Source: Argopecten irradians (Eukaryota; Mollusca; Bivalvia; Pectinida; Pectinidae). From it: a stretch of 64,000 nt of DNA. The notes below the pieces were generated by a model. The model was not told where the DNA came from. It saw only the letters and a list, made by a program, of their open reading frames with translations, and made no database searches. The DNA lies in assembly GCF_041381155.1 (NCBI RefSeq), contig NC_091142.1, forward strand, positions 5,087,778 through 5,151,777, read 5' to 3'. Made by a program: the position numbers and the translations under genes. Positions 12,157 through 26,300 of the stretch are shown here, piece after piece (position 1 is the first letter of the stretch; each line of letters begins with the position of its first letter).

Positions 12157-12475
12157 AAGGTTTCTAAAAATACTTTTATAGCATAAGAAAATATATATTG
12201 TCGGCCTAAGACGAGTTTACTAAACATATGCAAGATTTTCTGCGTGATATATGATAATAATTGAGATTCATATCGCTGTTTTGCCCTCTGCATGGTGCAG
12301 TGATAGTCAACTACCGTGCGGTACTTAGGGCGGCGGGAAACATAAGACGACCCGCGTTATGAAAATTTACATTTTATTATTTGTTCAGAAGGCGATGAAA
12401 AGTGTAGTATTAACAGTAAGTTAATAACTTTTGCGGCTCTATAAAATAATCGATCTTGTTGTACATTCTCATTTA
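12157..12475 (-). mobile_element. MITE family 2 piece, inverted
   Basis: Reverse complement of the 16718-17057 copy. It shares CAAACATATGCA..ATTTTCT inverted, AACATAAGACGACCC, and AGTATTAACAGTAAGTT..AATAACTTTTGCG. Its outer end is lost where it meets the LINE relic. Confidence 0.6.
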
Positions 12476-13090
12476 AAAAAAATCAATAAATGAAACCAAT
12501 ATTTCCCAATACATCTTTCTCTTTATGTGAAAAGGAAAACGTTGCAATTCAAAATATACCATGGAAGTGTTAACAGATTTCTTAACACCCAATATCGACT
12601 TTAAAACCATCAAATGCACTTTTTCAATTTGTGGCGCAGTGTTACAGCCCCATACTTCGGAAGCATAATTCAAAATACAAGATACGTAAGTATCAAACAA
12701 AGAACGTTTTGTATTTTTATTCAATATAAACTTTTTCATTTTACGCTTAAGAAGATAAAATGATTTTCTTTCTTTTATAACAATGTTGTTCTGTGCTATT
12801 TTGAGCTTACCATTGTAATTAAAAATTAAACCTAAATATTTATGCAATCAAATTTTCATTGTTCATTCTATAATAAATAAATTCCATCGAGCAGAATATC
12901 GTTTCAGGAAGACAAGCAGTGCCATCAGCATATATATACATATACATGATCAAAAAAGTTGAGCATCGTTGATAATGTATTTGGTAACTTTAACAAATGG
13001 ATTCAATGAATTCTGATTCCATATCATTTACAAACAAAGAAAGCATTATCGGCGACAAAGAATTGCCTTGTGATAACCACGAATACACAA
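12473..13090 (-). pseudogene. LINE reverse transcriptase relic
   Basis: Minus-strand reading gives the last part of a non-LTR retrotransposon reverse transcriptase. First comes SQGNSLSPIMLSLFVND (palm region), then after frame breaks YADGTACLPET at the catalytic site, then a 124-codon open stretch with YLGLIFNYNGKLKIAQ and LFDTYVSCILNYASEVWG (thumb region). The usual YADD is YADG, so a catalytic aspartate is lost, and stops and frameshifts interrupt the frame. It is a dead fragment without its 5' end. Confidence 0.8.
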
Positions 13091-14329
13091 CATAATATTT
13101 TATTAATATGCAAATTTTAGAAATTGAAGTTATACGTGCCGTATTTTTCAGACTCACATTCAAGATGAACTTTTAATATGTAAATTTACCAACAATTTGA
13201 GAATTACTGTACTTTCAATGTATAGGGTTTAATTTTACATGTACAAATAAAGGCTAAAATATTTACATCTTTAATGAAGTGAAACGAGCACAGTATATAC
13301 AGTATATATGGTCAAACCATGAAGCCAAATGGTGGTCTTCGATTCCATTGAACATTTAACAGTGTTATGACTTAATTGTTGTAAAGTGATTTCTGCAGAT
13401 ATATTACCAATTAAACATACATAAGGCATAAAAACAACAATTTTACAGTACGTAAATATTGTTTTGTAAATAACGTTAACAAGGCATCTGAAGCCATCAA
13501 ATGATTTTCACAGCTTAATTCATTAAAACTGATAGCTTTATTATGATTACATACATTTTAGATAGAGCCCTCCCCTCCCCAATATCTTCACCGTATAAAG
13601 TCCGCTAATCCTGCTTGTATTATTCGGGTTTTTATCCCTTATATGTTTTAGGCAAAAATATGTTTCTACGTATATATAGTCCGCTAAATCCTGCCTATAT
13701 GATAAGGCATTTTATTTTTTTTTGGCCCGATATACAAATAGGTTTAGCGGACTACTACATAAAACATGCGTATGAATTATAGGTAAATAGCACGCTGCTA
13801 GGGTAATTAAGAGATAAGTGTAATTAATTAACATCCCTTTCGGTGATCGCTGTTGTACAGGTAAATAACCATCCAACTCACCTTTATATATCTCAATAAT
13901 GGCAAATACAAACGACAATGTTTTAAAAGGTTCCTGGAAAAACAGTGATACAGATGCTGTTGACGTAAATTAAATTAAAAAAAGACCAAAACATTATCTT
14001 TGTGATTCAATACCACGTTCTGACCAACTTTATCGAGTTGAAGAGACATTTGAAAAAAAGATTTATTATAGACAGAAACATATATGCATATGTATAAATG
14101 TTTCTGTTATAGACCTATATTATCTTTTTTTTTTCTTTATTAATTTGATTTTTATTTCTTTATTTCTTTATCAGATAATTCTTTGTTAGAGTCAATGATT
14201 AATAAGTAACATAAATTTCTATATTTGATATTATAGTTGAAAACAATTTAAATTTCGCATCAGTTCTATGGAGCGGCACCATAAGAAAACGAAATAAGAA
14301 TTACTTCCCTTTGTATAACTCTTTACATC
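13091..14329. other. Intergenic stretch upstream of MED15
   Basis: AT-rich. I see no exon, RNA gene or clear repeat. The last 100 bp probably contain the MED15 5' UTR and promoter, but no TATA box can be singled out. Confidence 0.45.
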
Positions 14330-14335
14330 AAAACC

Positions 14336-14350
14336 AAAATGGCGGAAGAT
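14336..14350 (+). promoter_or_regulatory. YY1-like motif over the MED15 start codon
   Basis: AAAATGGCGGAAG fits the AANATGGCGG consensus of the YY1 zinc-finger factor. In animals this site is often found at or just after the start of housekeeping genes, including over the initiator ATG. The match is by sequence only. Confidence 0.4.
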
Positions 14351-17300
14351 TGGCGCAGCGAAGCTTTCCGGCGGAAAGTTATTGCTCAAATGTAAGTTTA
14401 TTCGTTATTTTGGGGCTTTTTATGGTGCTCGAATGAAATTTTGTGATTTAAAATAGAAATTTAGAAATGCAAATATCCTTTTAAATGGACCGCTGATCTA
14501 AATAAAAGGTGTAAAACATAATCGTCATCCCAGGACCATTCGCTCCAACATTGCAACATACACTAGGCCTACTGTTAACGTACATAAATACTCCAACAAT
14601 GTTAGAGGTATCAGCACGACGAGAACCACTTTTTGGAACAATTACGGTCGTGTCTAACCTCTAACTTCCGATAGGCCATTTTCCCGATGCTGAGGGTAAC
14701 ATTTCAAAGTTTTGGATTATGACAATATAACACGTTTAAAATCATATTTTTAAATCGTCATCAATGTCAAATACCATACCTTTTCTTCATAAATCAACAA
14801 GTTTTTTGACAAAATCAGCCGTAAAATCCATCTTAAACAAATATTTACAACTTCTAACGTAAACTTTCATGACCCAGACAAAACTTCATGATGAAAGCGA
14901 TCCGCCCGGTAAATAGAAAAAACGAATTGCTAAGTCCCCAAAACACTTGATCTGCCTTTACTTTTTACTTGCATTTTTGTCCGCTTGAATTCACGTTCCG
15001 TTTTTTTTGTGGTAACCAGCCGCCATATTTAAAACTAGGTCAAAATGTTACGGAAAGGATTCATCATATCTAATCCACTAAAATACTATTTTATGAGTCC
15101 TCAAGTTATGGTTTTCCTATAGAAATGGGATAATTAATACCTAAACTGTAAGTACACATCAATGTTATCACTGATTGAGCTATTAATATTGATATTATTG
15201 CACTTTTCATTCCGCCTTCATCTGACGTCGGAAGCTGCATCAAAGAAATGACCCTTCAGAAATGAGAGTCGACAGTCAGCAAAATAACGTCCGATAAAAA
15301 AAAACGGCTGACAGTCGACTCTCATGTTATGGGAGTAACGTACATAACTGCTTTTGTAACTTGTTTTACTGCATATACTTCAGCAATAATAGAAGATAAG
15401 CACGACAAGACCCTTTCAAAACATAACGCCGTGTCTAACGACGTTGCCCATAAGAATATACAACCAGAAACATATAGCCTATAGCTACCAGGTCGGGGAA
15501 AACTACTAACGTTTCGTAATACGCAAAGTATGGAATTAGGTTTACTAAAAATAGGCAAAAACGCTGAAATCTCGTGTACGGTTTTATAGTTAAGATAAGT
15601 GCTAATTGTGAATAACATTTGGGAAACCTTAATTTTAAATCATTATGTATATATCTTCATAACATGTCCATATTTATTCTAGGGTTTTGTAACCAAGTAA
15701 ATAAAAAATTCAAAAACCGCGAAAATATTTAATTGGGTGGAAAAAAATTCATTAGTCAGTCAACGGAAAGCAACCCGATAATAATTGTATAATGTGAAAT
15801 CATGCAAAGAACTAACCAGTATAGAGCAAGAATGTCCCCAATGCAATAGTCTTGGGTCCTAATCTATCATTTTGGTGATTTATATAAATGAATTATACCG
15901 GAACAAACCACATCAAAGTACTTTTTCCTATTCACCGATGACACCAAAATCTACAGGGAAATTAGAAATGAAGATGATAAAAAGGCTTTACAATCGGATT
16001 TGGACAAACTGCAATAATGGTCAAACACATGGCTACTGAAATTCCACCCGCTGAAATGTAAGGTTCTAACCATAAAAGGAAAAAGCAATGAAAGTCAGAA
16101 GTACAACATGACAGATGCAGGAGGTAATAAAATTAATCTTGAGAACATATGCAATATGAATATACAAGAACATATCTTGAGAGACAATAAAAGGCTTTAA
16201 AATACGAGAGGTTTTTTTGTCTCACGCCGGGAGATATGACATGTATGTTAAATCTATTTTTAGTAACAAATCCATACTCAAGTTTGCATATGTTGTGAAA
16301 ACTCAATGTTACACAGTCTGCTGAATGACTGGCTCACCTACTCCGCGTCGTGGGCTTGATAGCAAGCGTAGATGCCATCGTTGGGCTGTGTATGGCTCCA
16401 AATAGCTCCAATACAATGGTGGTCAACAACACACACGTCCGTTTAGGTTTGGGCTAGGTCTGGAACTGGGGCTCAAGAGGGAGCCCCGACATCACTTCTG
16501 GTAGTGTTCAGTCAGGTGTCTTTGCGATCGGGACGCTTGAAATCCCTGGGCAATTTTGAATTCACTAAATTGCCCAGGGCTGTCAAATTCTTTAAATAAT
16601 TCCCCAACCTGTATACAGTGTATGAGACGTACAGCTGGGCCGTTTTCGTTTATTCGGAACAACCGGGTCCAATCAGTCAAACCTTATAATCGAAAACAGC
16701 TCTGCATATGATTCTTATTTATTAAAGGCCCACTACCTTTCCGAAAGGGCTTTTTATTTTTAAAATGGGAATGTAAAACAACATTGATAATTTTGTAGAG
16801 TCGCAAAAGTTATTAAACTTACCGTTAATACTACACTCATCATCATCTTCTGAATAATGTTAATTTTCATAACACGGGTCGTCTTATGTTTCCTGCTGTC
16901 GTCCTAAATACTGCGAAGTAGTTGAATATTACAGCAAAACAGCAAAATGTATCTCTATTGTTAATTAAGATTGCGTAGAAAATCATGCATATGTTTGGTA
17001 TTGTTACCTCATTTAGACCTTTGATATGTATTTTCTTATATAATTAAGAAACCTTTAAATTTTTTGTTCAATTTTCATAGGAAATGAGTCAAACTTGATT
17101 AGAGTTAATTATAAGCCTGAGATATAGAAGTTTAATATCCATATCAGTCCTCGCTGACCCCCTGAGGGACCAGAGGGGCGGGACAAAACAGGGTCAAAAT
17201 GACGAAAATTTCGAAAAATATCTGAGTTCACAGGTTTGATGAAAGCAAATACTCTTCATAGATTAAAAAGTCAAATTTGTAAAATCACTGACCGACATCA

Positions 17301-20300
17301 AGGGCCAGTACAGTTGTATATAGTGTTTATATGTCTTTGTTTCATTCTATATCTGTACTCAGGTGACCGTTAAGGCCCAAGGGCCTCTTGTTTTTCTTAT
17401 CAGACATGAAAAACATACTTGTTTGAACTAACAGTTGATTCAAATGAATCAAGTGTGCTGTTCGGTTTATGCATAGTTTGTACACTACAGTTTAATGTTT
17501 TCAGAGATGAAGCTGTGAGGATGGCTGCCACTCCTATGACTAAATCAAGTATGGAAATGGAGAACCATGTTTTCCTAAAAGCCAAGACTCGAGTAAGACC
17601 TTGATATTTCCTCATACTCGAGACTTGAGTAAGACCTTGATATTTCCTCATACTCGAGTAAGACCTTGATATTTCCTCATACTCGAGTAAGACCTTGATA
17701 TTTCCTCATACTCGAGTAAGACCTTGATATTTCCTCATACTCGAGTAAGATCTTGATGTTTCCTCATACTCGAGTAAGATCTTAATATTTCCTCATACTC
17801 GAGTATGACCTTGATATTTCCTCATACTCGAGACTCGAGTAAGACCTTGATATTTCCTCATACTCGAGACTCGAGTAAGACCTTGATATTTCCTCATACT
17901 CGAGTAAGACCTTGATATTTCCTCATACTCGAGTAAGACCTTGATATTTCCTCATACTCGAGTAAGATCTTGATATTTCCTCATACTCGAGTAAAACCTT
18001 GATATTTCCTCAGACTCGAGATACAAAAACATCTGCTCTTTACTTTTGTAATCATCTCAAATTTTAAATTGCATACAAAATGTAAGATATTGAAATGTAA
18101 AATACACATGTACCGGTATATGTTTGTATAGTCGGTTAATAATATTTGCGTGGGTCAAATTCAATATTTTCAAGAGTCTAGCTAGAATTGATTTTAGTAA
18201 TTTTAAAATTTCACAATTTGGCTTCCAGGGACTATCTTATTCTTTCAATTAATTGTGAATGTTTTGCTGATCAAATTTTATGCTACAGTATACCATTATA
18301 TTAAATATCAATAAATCTAGTTTGACTCAGAAATGAAGTTGAATGTGTAAGGATATGATATAGTATATGTAAAATCACACACCAGTATAATATAACCTTA
18401 TACTTTAATTTTCATCTTGTGAAAGCATAATACAAAATTATGTAGATCTATTCTTATGAATAAAAGTTTCCATCACAATAATTAAAACCTTGAAATAAGA
18501 CAACATCTACCACGGTATAATAAGCGTTATTATCATACATACAGCTAAATAAAGAGAATGTTTAAGAGAGAAAATTATTGTTTTTACAGGAGGAGTATTT
18601 AGCACTTGTAGCCAGACTCATCTTACATGTCAAAGGAATAAGTAAGTACCTGTAGATGTAACATATTCTCATGTCACACTGTACAAAAAAAAATCATTTT
18701 TTGAATCATGGAAGATGGAATTTTTTATAATTAATTTTGAGCTTTTTCCGATAAGAAAATAAAGAAATAAAGAGCTTTTTCCGTTAAAAAAAAGACAGGA
18801 AAAACGGTTACAGGTAATTTGGCAAACATTTGATTTTCTTAATTGCATGATCATTGCAGTTGATGTACAGTAAAATATGTTTATAATGAATCCATGGTAA
18901 TAATGTATTCATCATTTTTGACGTTTTAATATTATACTTCAATAACAACCCCACAGAAAATCGATAGCGAAGTCAGTCCGCCATAGTGTTGTGATTGTAA
19001 GCAACCACCCTTCAGTAGGCAGATTTTCTGTGAATCAAACAATTTTACAATTGAACATACGGTTTGTACATAATTATTTTCATCTTTATTATATTTTCAT
19101 TACATATTATATCTTTTAAACACTTTTACAGCAATTTTTCGATGTATAACTTAACTTAAACGGCGAGTAAAACTTACGATTTTCACATGAGAATCATGAC
19201 GTAATAATGCGAAAACATAGTCAGGTTTTGGTTTTCGTTCACAGATAAATCGCACAGGTGTATAAGTAGAACTCTCGATTTTCAGAGAAAAAAGTCGTGA
19301 CTTATACTCCGGAAAATACTGTTGTAATTTTCATTTCCCGTTGAGGTTTCTATAATATGTATCAATATTATTTATATAACAAACTATATGCTTATTTAAA
19401 CCAAAGTTATTTTTCTGGTCTCCAGAGGTTTGTTATAATCATGTTTCACTCTAACAATTATTGCATGAATCTTTTGCACTGACTAAAGTGGAATTACATA
19501 AGTGTATTTGAGTGCTTTTTTGTTAAGTAGCAACCTATAATAGGTTAGTGAAATAAGGAATAGGCAAAGATAAGGATATAATATTCAGGGTTTTTTTCCA
19601 GCATGATTTGGGGCTGATTTTTTGCCCCATTCCCCATGGCACGAGCCTCATTCCCAAAGCAGTGAGAAAAAGCTCTGGTATTTTAATTTTTGAAATGAGT
19701 AATGATACTATATCGGTATCAAGTACAGGTGTACTCTATATACAACCCTATACACTAGACGAAACTGTTGAGATTCCCTCTTCTTAATTATATTTTTAAA
19801 CAAACACATATTTATGTAAAAAAAATAAGATAATGACAAATTTAATGAATAACAGATGCACAGAAAGAAAAGGAGAAGAAAGGGATGGGACCCGGTGGGA
19901 TGATGTACCCACAACAACAAGGGATGCCACAAGGGGGCGCCACTGGACTCCAACAACAGCCAATGCAGGACCCCATAAATGCCCTTCAGACCCTAGCAAT
20001 GCAGGGGACTACAGTACCCGGCCAACAAGCAGGTAAACTTGTTTGTAGATTCTGTTGAGTGTATGGCAGTGATTTCTTTTAGGTGCATTTGAGGCCAAAC
20101 ACTTATATTCTCCTAGACAAAGTTAGCTGTGTTATCCAATTTAATGTGAATATAAATTTCAAAAGATCGTTCTCCAGAGAAGTTCAAGATGGATTTCACC
20201 TAGCTTGGCTTTTGTTTCTATGTACCTGAAAATGGCCAAGAGGCTGAAAATATGTAATTGAGATAATTGTACTGTTTGAACTTTAAAATAAAGAAAAACT

Positions 20301-23300
20301 CTCTAAAGTGTATATGTTTTAAGAAAGATGAAAAAAAAGGTACAGACCCCTGAAATTGAGCAAGATATTCTCTAAATGGACAACACAATTGCTTTGCTTT
20401 CTTCAAGACCATTTGGGCTCAATTTCCTGGTTGGAGGTGAAATATTTGAAGTCACCTATCACAGCATGAAAGTTTGTTCACATTAGTCTGTCCTATATGT
20501 GTGTGCATATAGGCTTGCCAAAAAGCATAATGACAGAAGTTCTATAACTTATTAAATAACAGTATTAACAAAAATTGGTCACATTTCTTTTATTTGATGT
20601 TTCCATGGTTACAGGAATACTGACACCACAGCAACAGGCTCAGATGCAGCAACAGCAGCAGCAACAACAACAGCAACACCGACAACAACAGTTAATGCAG
20701 CAACATATGCTACTGCAACAGCAACAACAACAGCAGCAACAACAGCAACAACAACAACAGCGTAATATGGCAAATATGCAGCAACAACGACCGCCATTGC
20801 AGGTTCGGGCCAAAGATTGATTGTAATGTCAAGGTCAAAGCATAATGAAACAAAGTTTCTCAAGGTCATGAATTTTAACAACAGTTTCTCATGGTCTATA
20901 TAGATGTCAGGTGAATGTCATGTTGTATTAACTATCTCTTGTAAAGACCAAATATACTGTCAAATAGTTGAATGTTATCTTATGTAATAATCTATCATTT
21001 AAATGACCCTCTGGGGTGTTGTATTGCTTCAGAGACAGGATGCTTTTATAGTGACCTCTGCGGACAAGGTCCAGATCCAACCTGTCGCCCAACAGTTGCC
21101 AGCCAGCGCTAATCCGGTACGTCTCATATGATGCACAATTCCTTGCTAAGCATTAAACTATCTTCCTATTGCATCTATGGTCTATATAGATGCCAGAGCT
21201 TTGCAGACAATCATCATAATGCGCTAAATTATTTATAGGATACAGAATTCTTTTGATCATATTTGATCATATTTGTCACACTTGTGAAAGTTAACAGTCC
21301 TTTAGTATATTTTTTTTTTCTTTCATTGTCTGCAAATATTTCTTGTTCATCAATATTATTAATATAATAATAATGATTTACATTTCAATATTCATTGTCT
21401 TGTGATTTTTTTTTACGTCAACAACCCTGCAGAAAAGTAGAAGCAAATTGAGTATGACATTTTGTTGCCATTGCTTCAGTCATCTGATTTTCTGGGAATT
21501 TTAAAAATTGAATATGTTTTTGGTACATCATTTTATCCATCATTTCCAGTATTTGACTGACACAGATCATTTAAAGGAATCTGGGATCTGTTGTTAGAAT
21601 AGTAAAAGTCACCATAAAGTTGATTCATTGATTAGAAATTGACCTTGACCTTAACTTTAATTTCAGCAGCAGCAGCCACCACAACACTCCCAGTATCAAC
21701 AGAATATGCCTGGACAGCCGCGGCCTGGTCCCCCGGGGGTACCAATGTCACAGCCAGGGGGATTCCCCCAGGGGGTAGGGCCTATAACTCAATATATGTT
21801 ACACTAACTACAAATATACTGGCTTTAATTAATTAATATCAATTTAAAATTTGTGATTGCATATCATCCAGTTTTAGTTATTAAAGATTTTATAAAAAAA
21901 ATATGAAACAGAAATCTTAAACGTATGCATAGACGAAATTCCGAAAGATCCATGTATGTAAATGAGATTTGTTCCCTTTACACAGAACATAGGACAGTCA
22001 TCACAAGCCCAGCAGATGATGTCACAGCCGAGTACTGTATCAGCCGTTCCTTCTCCCATACAACAGTCGGGGTCAGCATTTTATGTAGAGTTATCTCCCC
22101 TTCTATTAATTCATGTTTTTACTTCAGATGTTTGAATTGAAGTATCTCTATCAGTTGTATTAAACATCATTTTTTAATAATAATACTGGTCAGATTAGTA
22201 TTACACAAATGTAAAATATGTCCATGGATAAGCTGAATCAGGAGCATTGTATCTTTAAAGTCTGTCTTAGAATCTAAAACAATGACTTCGGACTATGCTT
22301 GATTTTATTCTACCAGGGTTGTATAACACCATATTGACCTCAACAAATGTCCATAATTGATGAATATGACATTGTTGTTTGCACAAATTGAAGTTGACTT
22401 TTACGGTAATAGGATGGAAAAAAAAAAACACCAAACAAATTGAAATCGAAACAGATTAATGTTTAAATAAAGACATTTCTGCATGATATATTTAAGAAAT
22501 TACGATATACTAGATATACTGACCTTGTATTCCAGGTCCCAGATGACCCACTCTCCTATCTCGATGATGACCTCCCCCTCCCCCCAGGGATATGTGGTCC
22601 CGTCCCCAGCCTCACGGAATTTCAACGCTCTGTCTCCTAGCAACACAAACCTCAACACACCAGGTATGTATAACCAGCAACAAGTCTGTTAAATAGGGTT
22701 TTAAACAAAACAGGAGGTGTCTCTTAGTAAACCATAGTTAATTTTTATAGCGGGTTAAACTTTCCCGGAATTTAACTGAAAATGAGAAAATTAAAAGTCG
22801 GAGGTTTCAAATTTTTGTGATCTGGCTTTTAGAGTATATTTGTTCAATATTTCTTCAATATTTTTCGGATCAGTGTTCATTGTCATAGCAATGTACTGAG
22901 AAAACAGGAAAATATCATCCCTGCTTAAAAAAAAAAAAAAAAAAATTATCGCAAAAATAAAGCAAAAATAAAGTGAAAGGCTCATTTCAAGATTATAATT
23001 TTTGTCTTCTTAATTTAAAGGTAATAAATTGCAATCATGTAGTTGCTCATCCTTGATGATAAGTTCTTCACAATTATGATGAGTTTTAAAGTCTTTAGTG
23101 GGTGCCATTTGGCTTTGTTGCAATATTATTTAACAAATATATGTACTTCCCTTTGTAAAGCGTCCGGATCGGGACAGACTCCGATATCACAGGAGGATCA
23201 GGCCTACCTAGACAAGTTGAACCAGCTATCCAAATACATAGAGCCACTCCGCAGAATCAACCGACGGATGATGAACCGACAGTCTGCAGACAAAGATGAA

Positions 23301-26300
23301 GGTAATTACTGATCTACAATTATCATAAAACTTAATTGACATTCTTAAATAAAGAATTAGACAGATGATGAACCGACAGTCCACAGACAAAGATGACAGT
23401 AATTACTGATCTACAGTTATTATAAAACCTAATTAACTGTCTTTGATAATGAATTGTAATCAGTGATTTGTTTGCCTGTGTTAATGGGATATGACACTCT
23501 CACAGTATTATCTTCAACGAATTAAATGTTAGTGTGTCAGAGTTAATTGTATATCTTTATGGACACTTTGTAATTTATAATGAAGCCGTGGCAACTGTCT
23601 GGTGAAGGTGATACAGATAGTGTACACAACGTATTAGTAACTGAAATGTCACACATGAAATATTCACTAATCAATGAATGGTTGTGTAGAACTTTTACAT
23701 GATCAATACTTTCCAATCTGAAGAAAAAGTTTAGAGGTATTAAAATGATGCCATGAGTTTGATTCATTATCACTGATTAAGTTCTCCTGTAGGATGACAT
23801 TTACTTTGTTACACAAGTAACAAATAATGTAACCTGTTTGTTTAAATACATTTATCTTTGACATTTCTGTTTACAGACCGAGTGAGAGAAATCCATAAGA
23901 TGAAGAACTTGCTTGAAATCTTAACAGATCCATCTAAAAGGTAATTCATTATTTTAGTCTTTAGTAATTAAACGGTTTGTGAATTGTCTCCCTTTACCAC
24001 AGCCAGATTCTTGTTTCTGAACAAATTCTGTTCATAATACCTGTGGTAAAAAAATAGATATCATTCCAACATCTAATGCATTCTCAGTCCCAGATATAAA
24101 GCCTGCAGACATTTATTTATTCCAGGGTACAGAATAGACACTTTTGCTGCGGTTCTAAAAAATATTCCTTAAATAGACCTTAATTTGAACACCACTGAAC
24201 AAGCGTTCCAATTGTTTCTACTCTTGTTTAGAGAAACCAAAATATTTCACATTTTTAAGGAAAAGATGACTGTTCTCATAATTATGTGTTCTGTTTGTTC
24301 TAGCAGTCTTGTTGATTGGACAAGATTGTCATCTCAACATCTTGCAAAATCAATCAAATTAGGATGATTTGAGTAATGAACTATGTTTGGCATCCCAACA
24401 AATGTGGTCTATGTACACAGGAGTAAGAAAATGTCTGTACAATTTACACTCTGGACAGAGGATGCTATTAATGTGACATAATTCTAGTTTTAGACAAAAT
24501 CTCCACTTAATTTATTCTAGTTTGTACAACAATTTATTTTGCAGATTGCCATGGAAAACCCTTCTGAAATGTGAACAGGTACTGCTGAAACTGGAACTAG
24601 AATGGGTAAGTCAAAGTCTTATCTAGCTTATATGAAGGTCATGTCCATACTATGATTATATCAGTGCAAGAGGCCTAAAAATCGAAACTGTCACTCCTTC
24701 AAATCATCCCTTCTACTGTCGTACTCCCAAACTAAGTGGATTAAACACGGTGATAGGGCTGGTTAAAATGACTAACGGTGCAATTTTTGTGTTTCAAGAA
24801 ATATAACTACACTATAAACAAATATATCTTTTATTTACTACACTGTTGTAGATCCACTACATATAAAGCCTTCATGTTTTCATATTAAAGAAATTCTCTT
24901 AAAGCTACTTTCATTTTCCTTTTTTTAATAGGACAAAACTGGAGAATTGGTAAGCATTTAAACCTTTTTAGATGTTAACTCAAAAGCTAAAATGATTTAA
25001 TAATTACTTTATTAATTATAAATGTATGTATGATTTAAAGTTTTTAGCTTTAAATTACAGAATTTTTGAAGCAGAATAAAAATTGGTTTTGATTTATTCT
25101 TTTTGTAAGGATTGTGAGCAGAGAGCTTTGAAAAAGGATCTCTTGTATAAATGTATCTATTGAATTACCTTTTATCACAAATATTGTAAGACACAGGTGT
25201 AATAACAAAAAATAAATCTTAATAGAATCTTACACTTGTAACTATGTAATACAAAATGTAATTCAAACGTTTTGTGATAGATAGAATCTTACACTTGTAA
25301 CTATGTAATATGAAATGTAATTCAAAAGTTTTGTGATAAATAGAATCTTACACTTGTAACTATGTAATATGAAATGTAATTCAAAAGTTTTGTGATAAAT
25401 AGAATCTTACACTTGTAACTATGTAATATGAAATGTCATTCTGTTGAAGTTCTGTGATAAATAGAATCTTACACTTGTAACTATGTAATATGAAATGTAA
25501 TTCAAAAGTTTTGTGATAAATAGAATCTTACACTTGTAACTATGTAATATGAAATGTAATTCAAAAGTTTTGTGATAAATAGAATCTTACACTTGTAACT
25601 ATGTAATATGAAATGTCATTCAAAAGTTTTGTGATAAATAGAATCTTACACTTGTAACTATGTAATATGAAATGTCATTCAAAAGTTTTGTGATAAATAG
25701 AATCTTACACTTGTAACTATGTAATATGAAATGTAATTCAAACGTTTTATGATAAATAGAATCTTACACTTGTAACTATGTAATATGACATGTCATTCTG
25801 TTCTAGGCCCCATCTAATGCAGACACTTCGGTGACCAAGGCCTCCACGACGGCCACACACATGTGTCAGCCTCTGCTGGATGCGGTGGCAGCACATATGA
25901 CATCACCAATGTTAAACCACTCACTACAGCGGACATTCGGTCCGGCTGTCACAGCATTACACGGCAGTCCTATCAGGTAAAACAGTTTTATGAGTTCTTC
26001 GTTTTGCGATTTCCATTTCAAAACAAGTTCATGAAGATAAATATTCTCTGATTTAAACATTGAATAAGATTAATGTTCGCTGGTTTACTTGAATCGCGAA
26101 TTCAGGGAAAGTAAATTACTTTCAAAAGAAAATTGGTTTACAGTAGAAAAATCTCTAAAAACTTAAAGTTAATTTGAACTGCCACACACATGTACAGAGT
26201 ATTTGTTGTAATCGAATCAGCTTTCTCTATTTCATTGTAGAGTCTAAGACCACCCATGGAACAAAGAAAAAAAATTATTTTTATGGCCAAGTGATCTTTA

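Noticed and set aside
17505..18021. CRISPR-like reading of the 29-bp repeat array
   Set aside because: Units are contiguous with no unique spacers, and the array lies in a eukaryotic intron, so it is a minisatellite.
20609..20881. Minus frame rich in Val and Ala
   Set aside because: Antisense of the MED15 polyglutamine exon.
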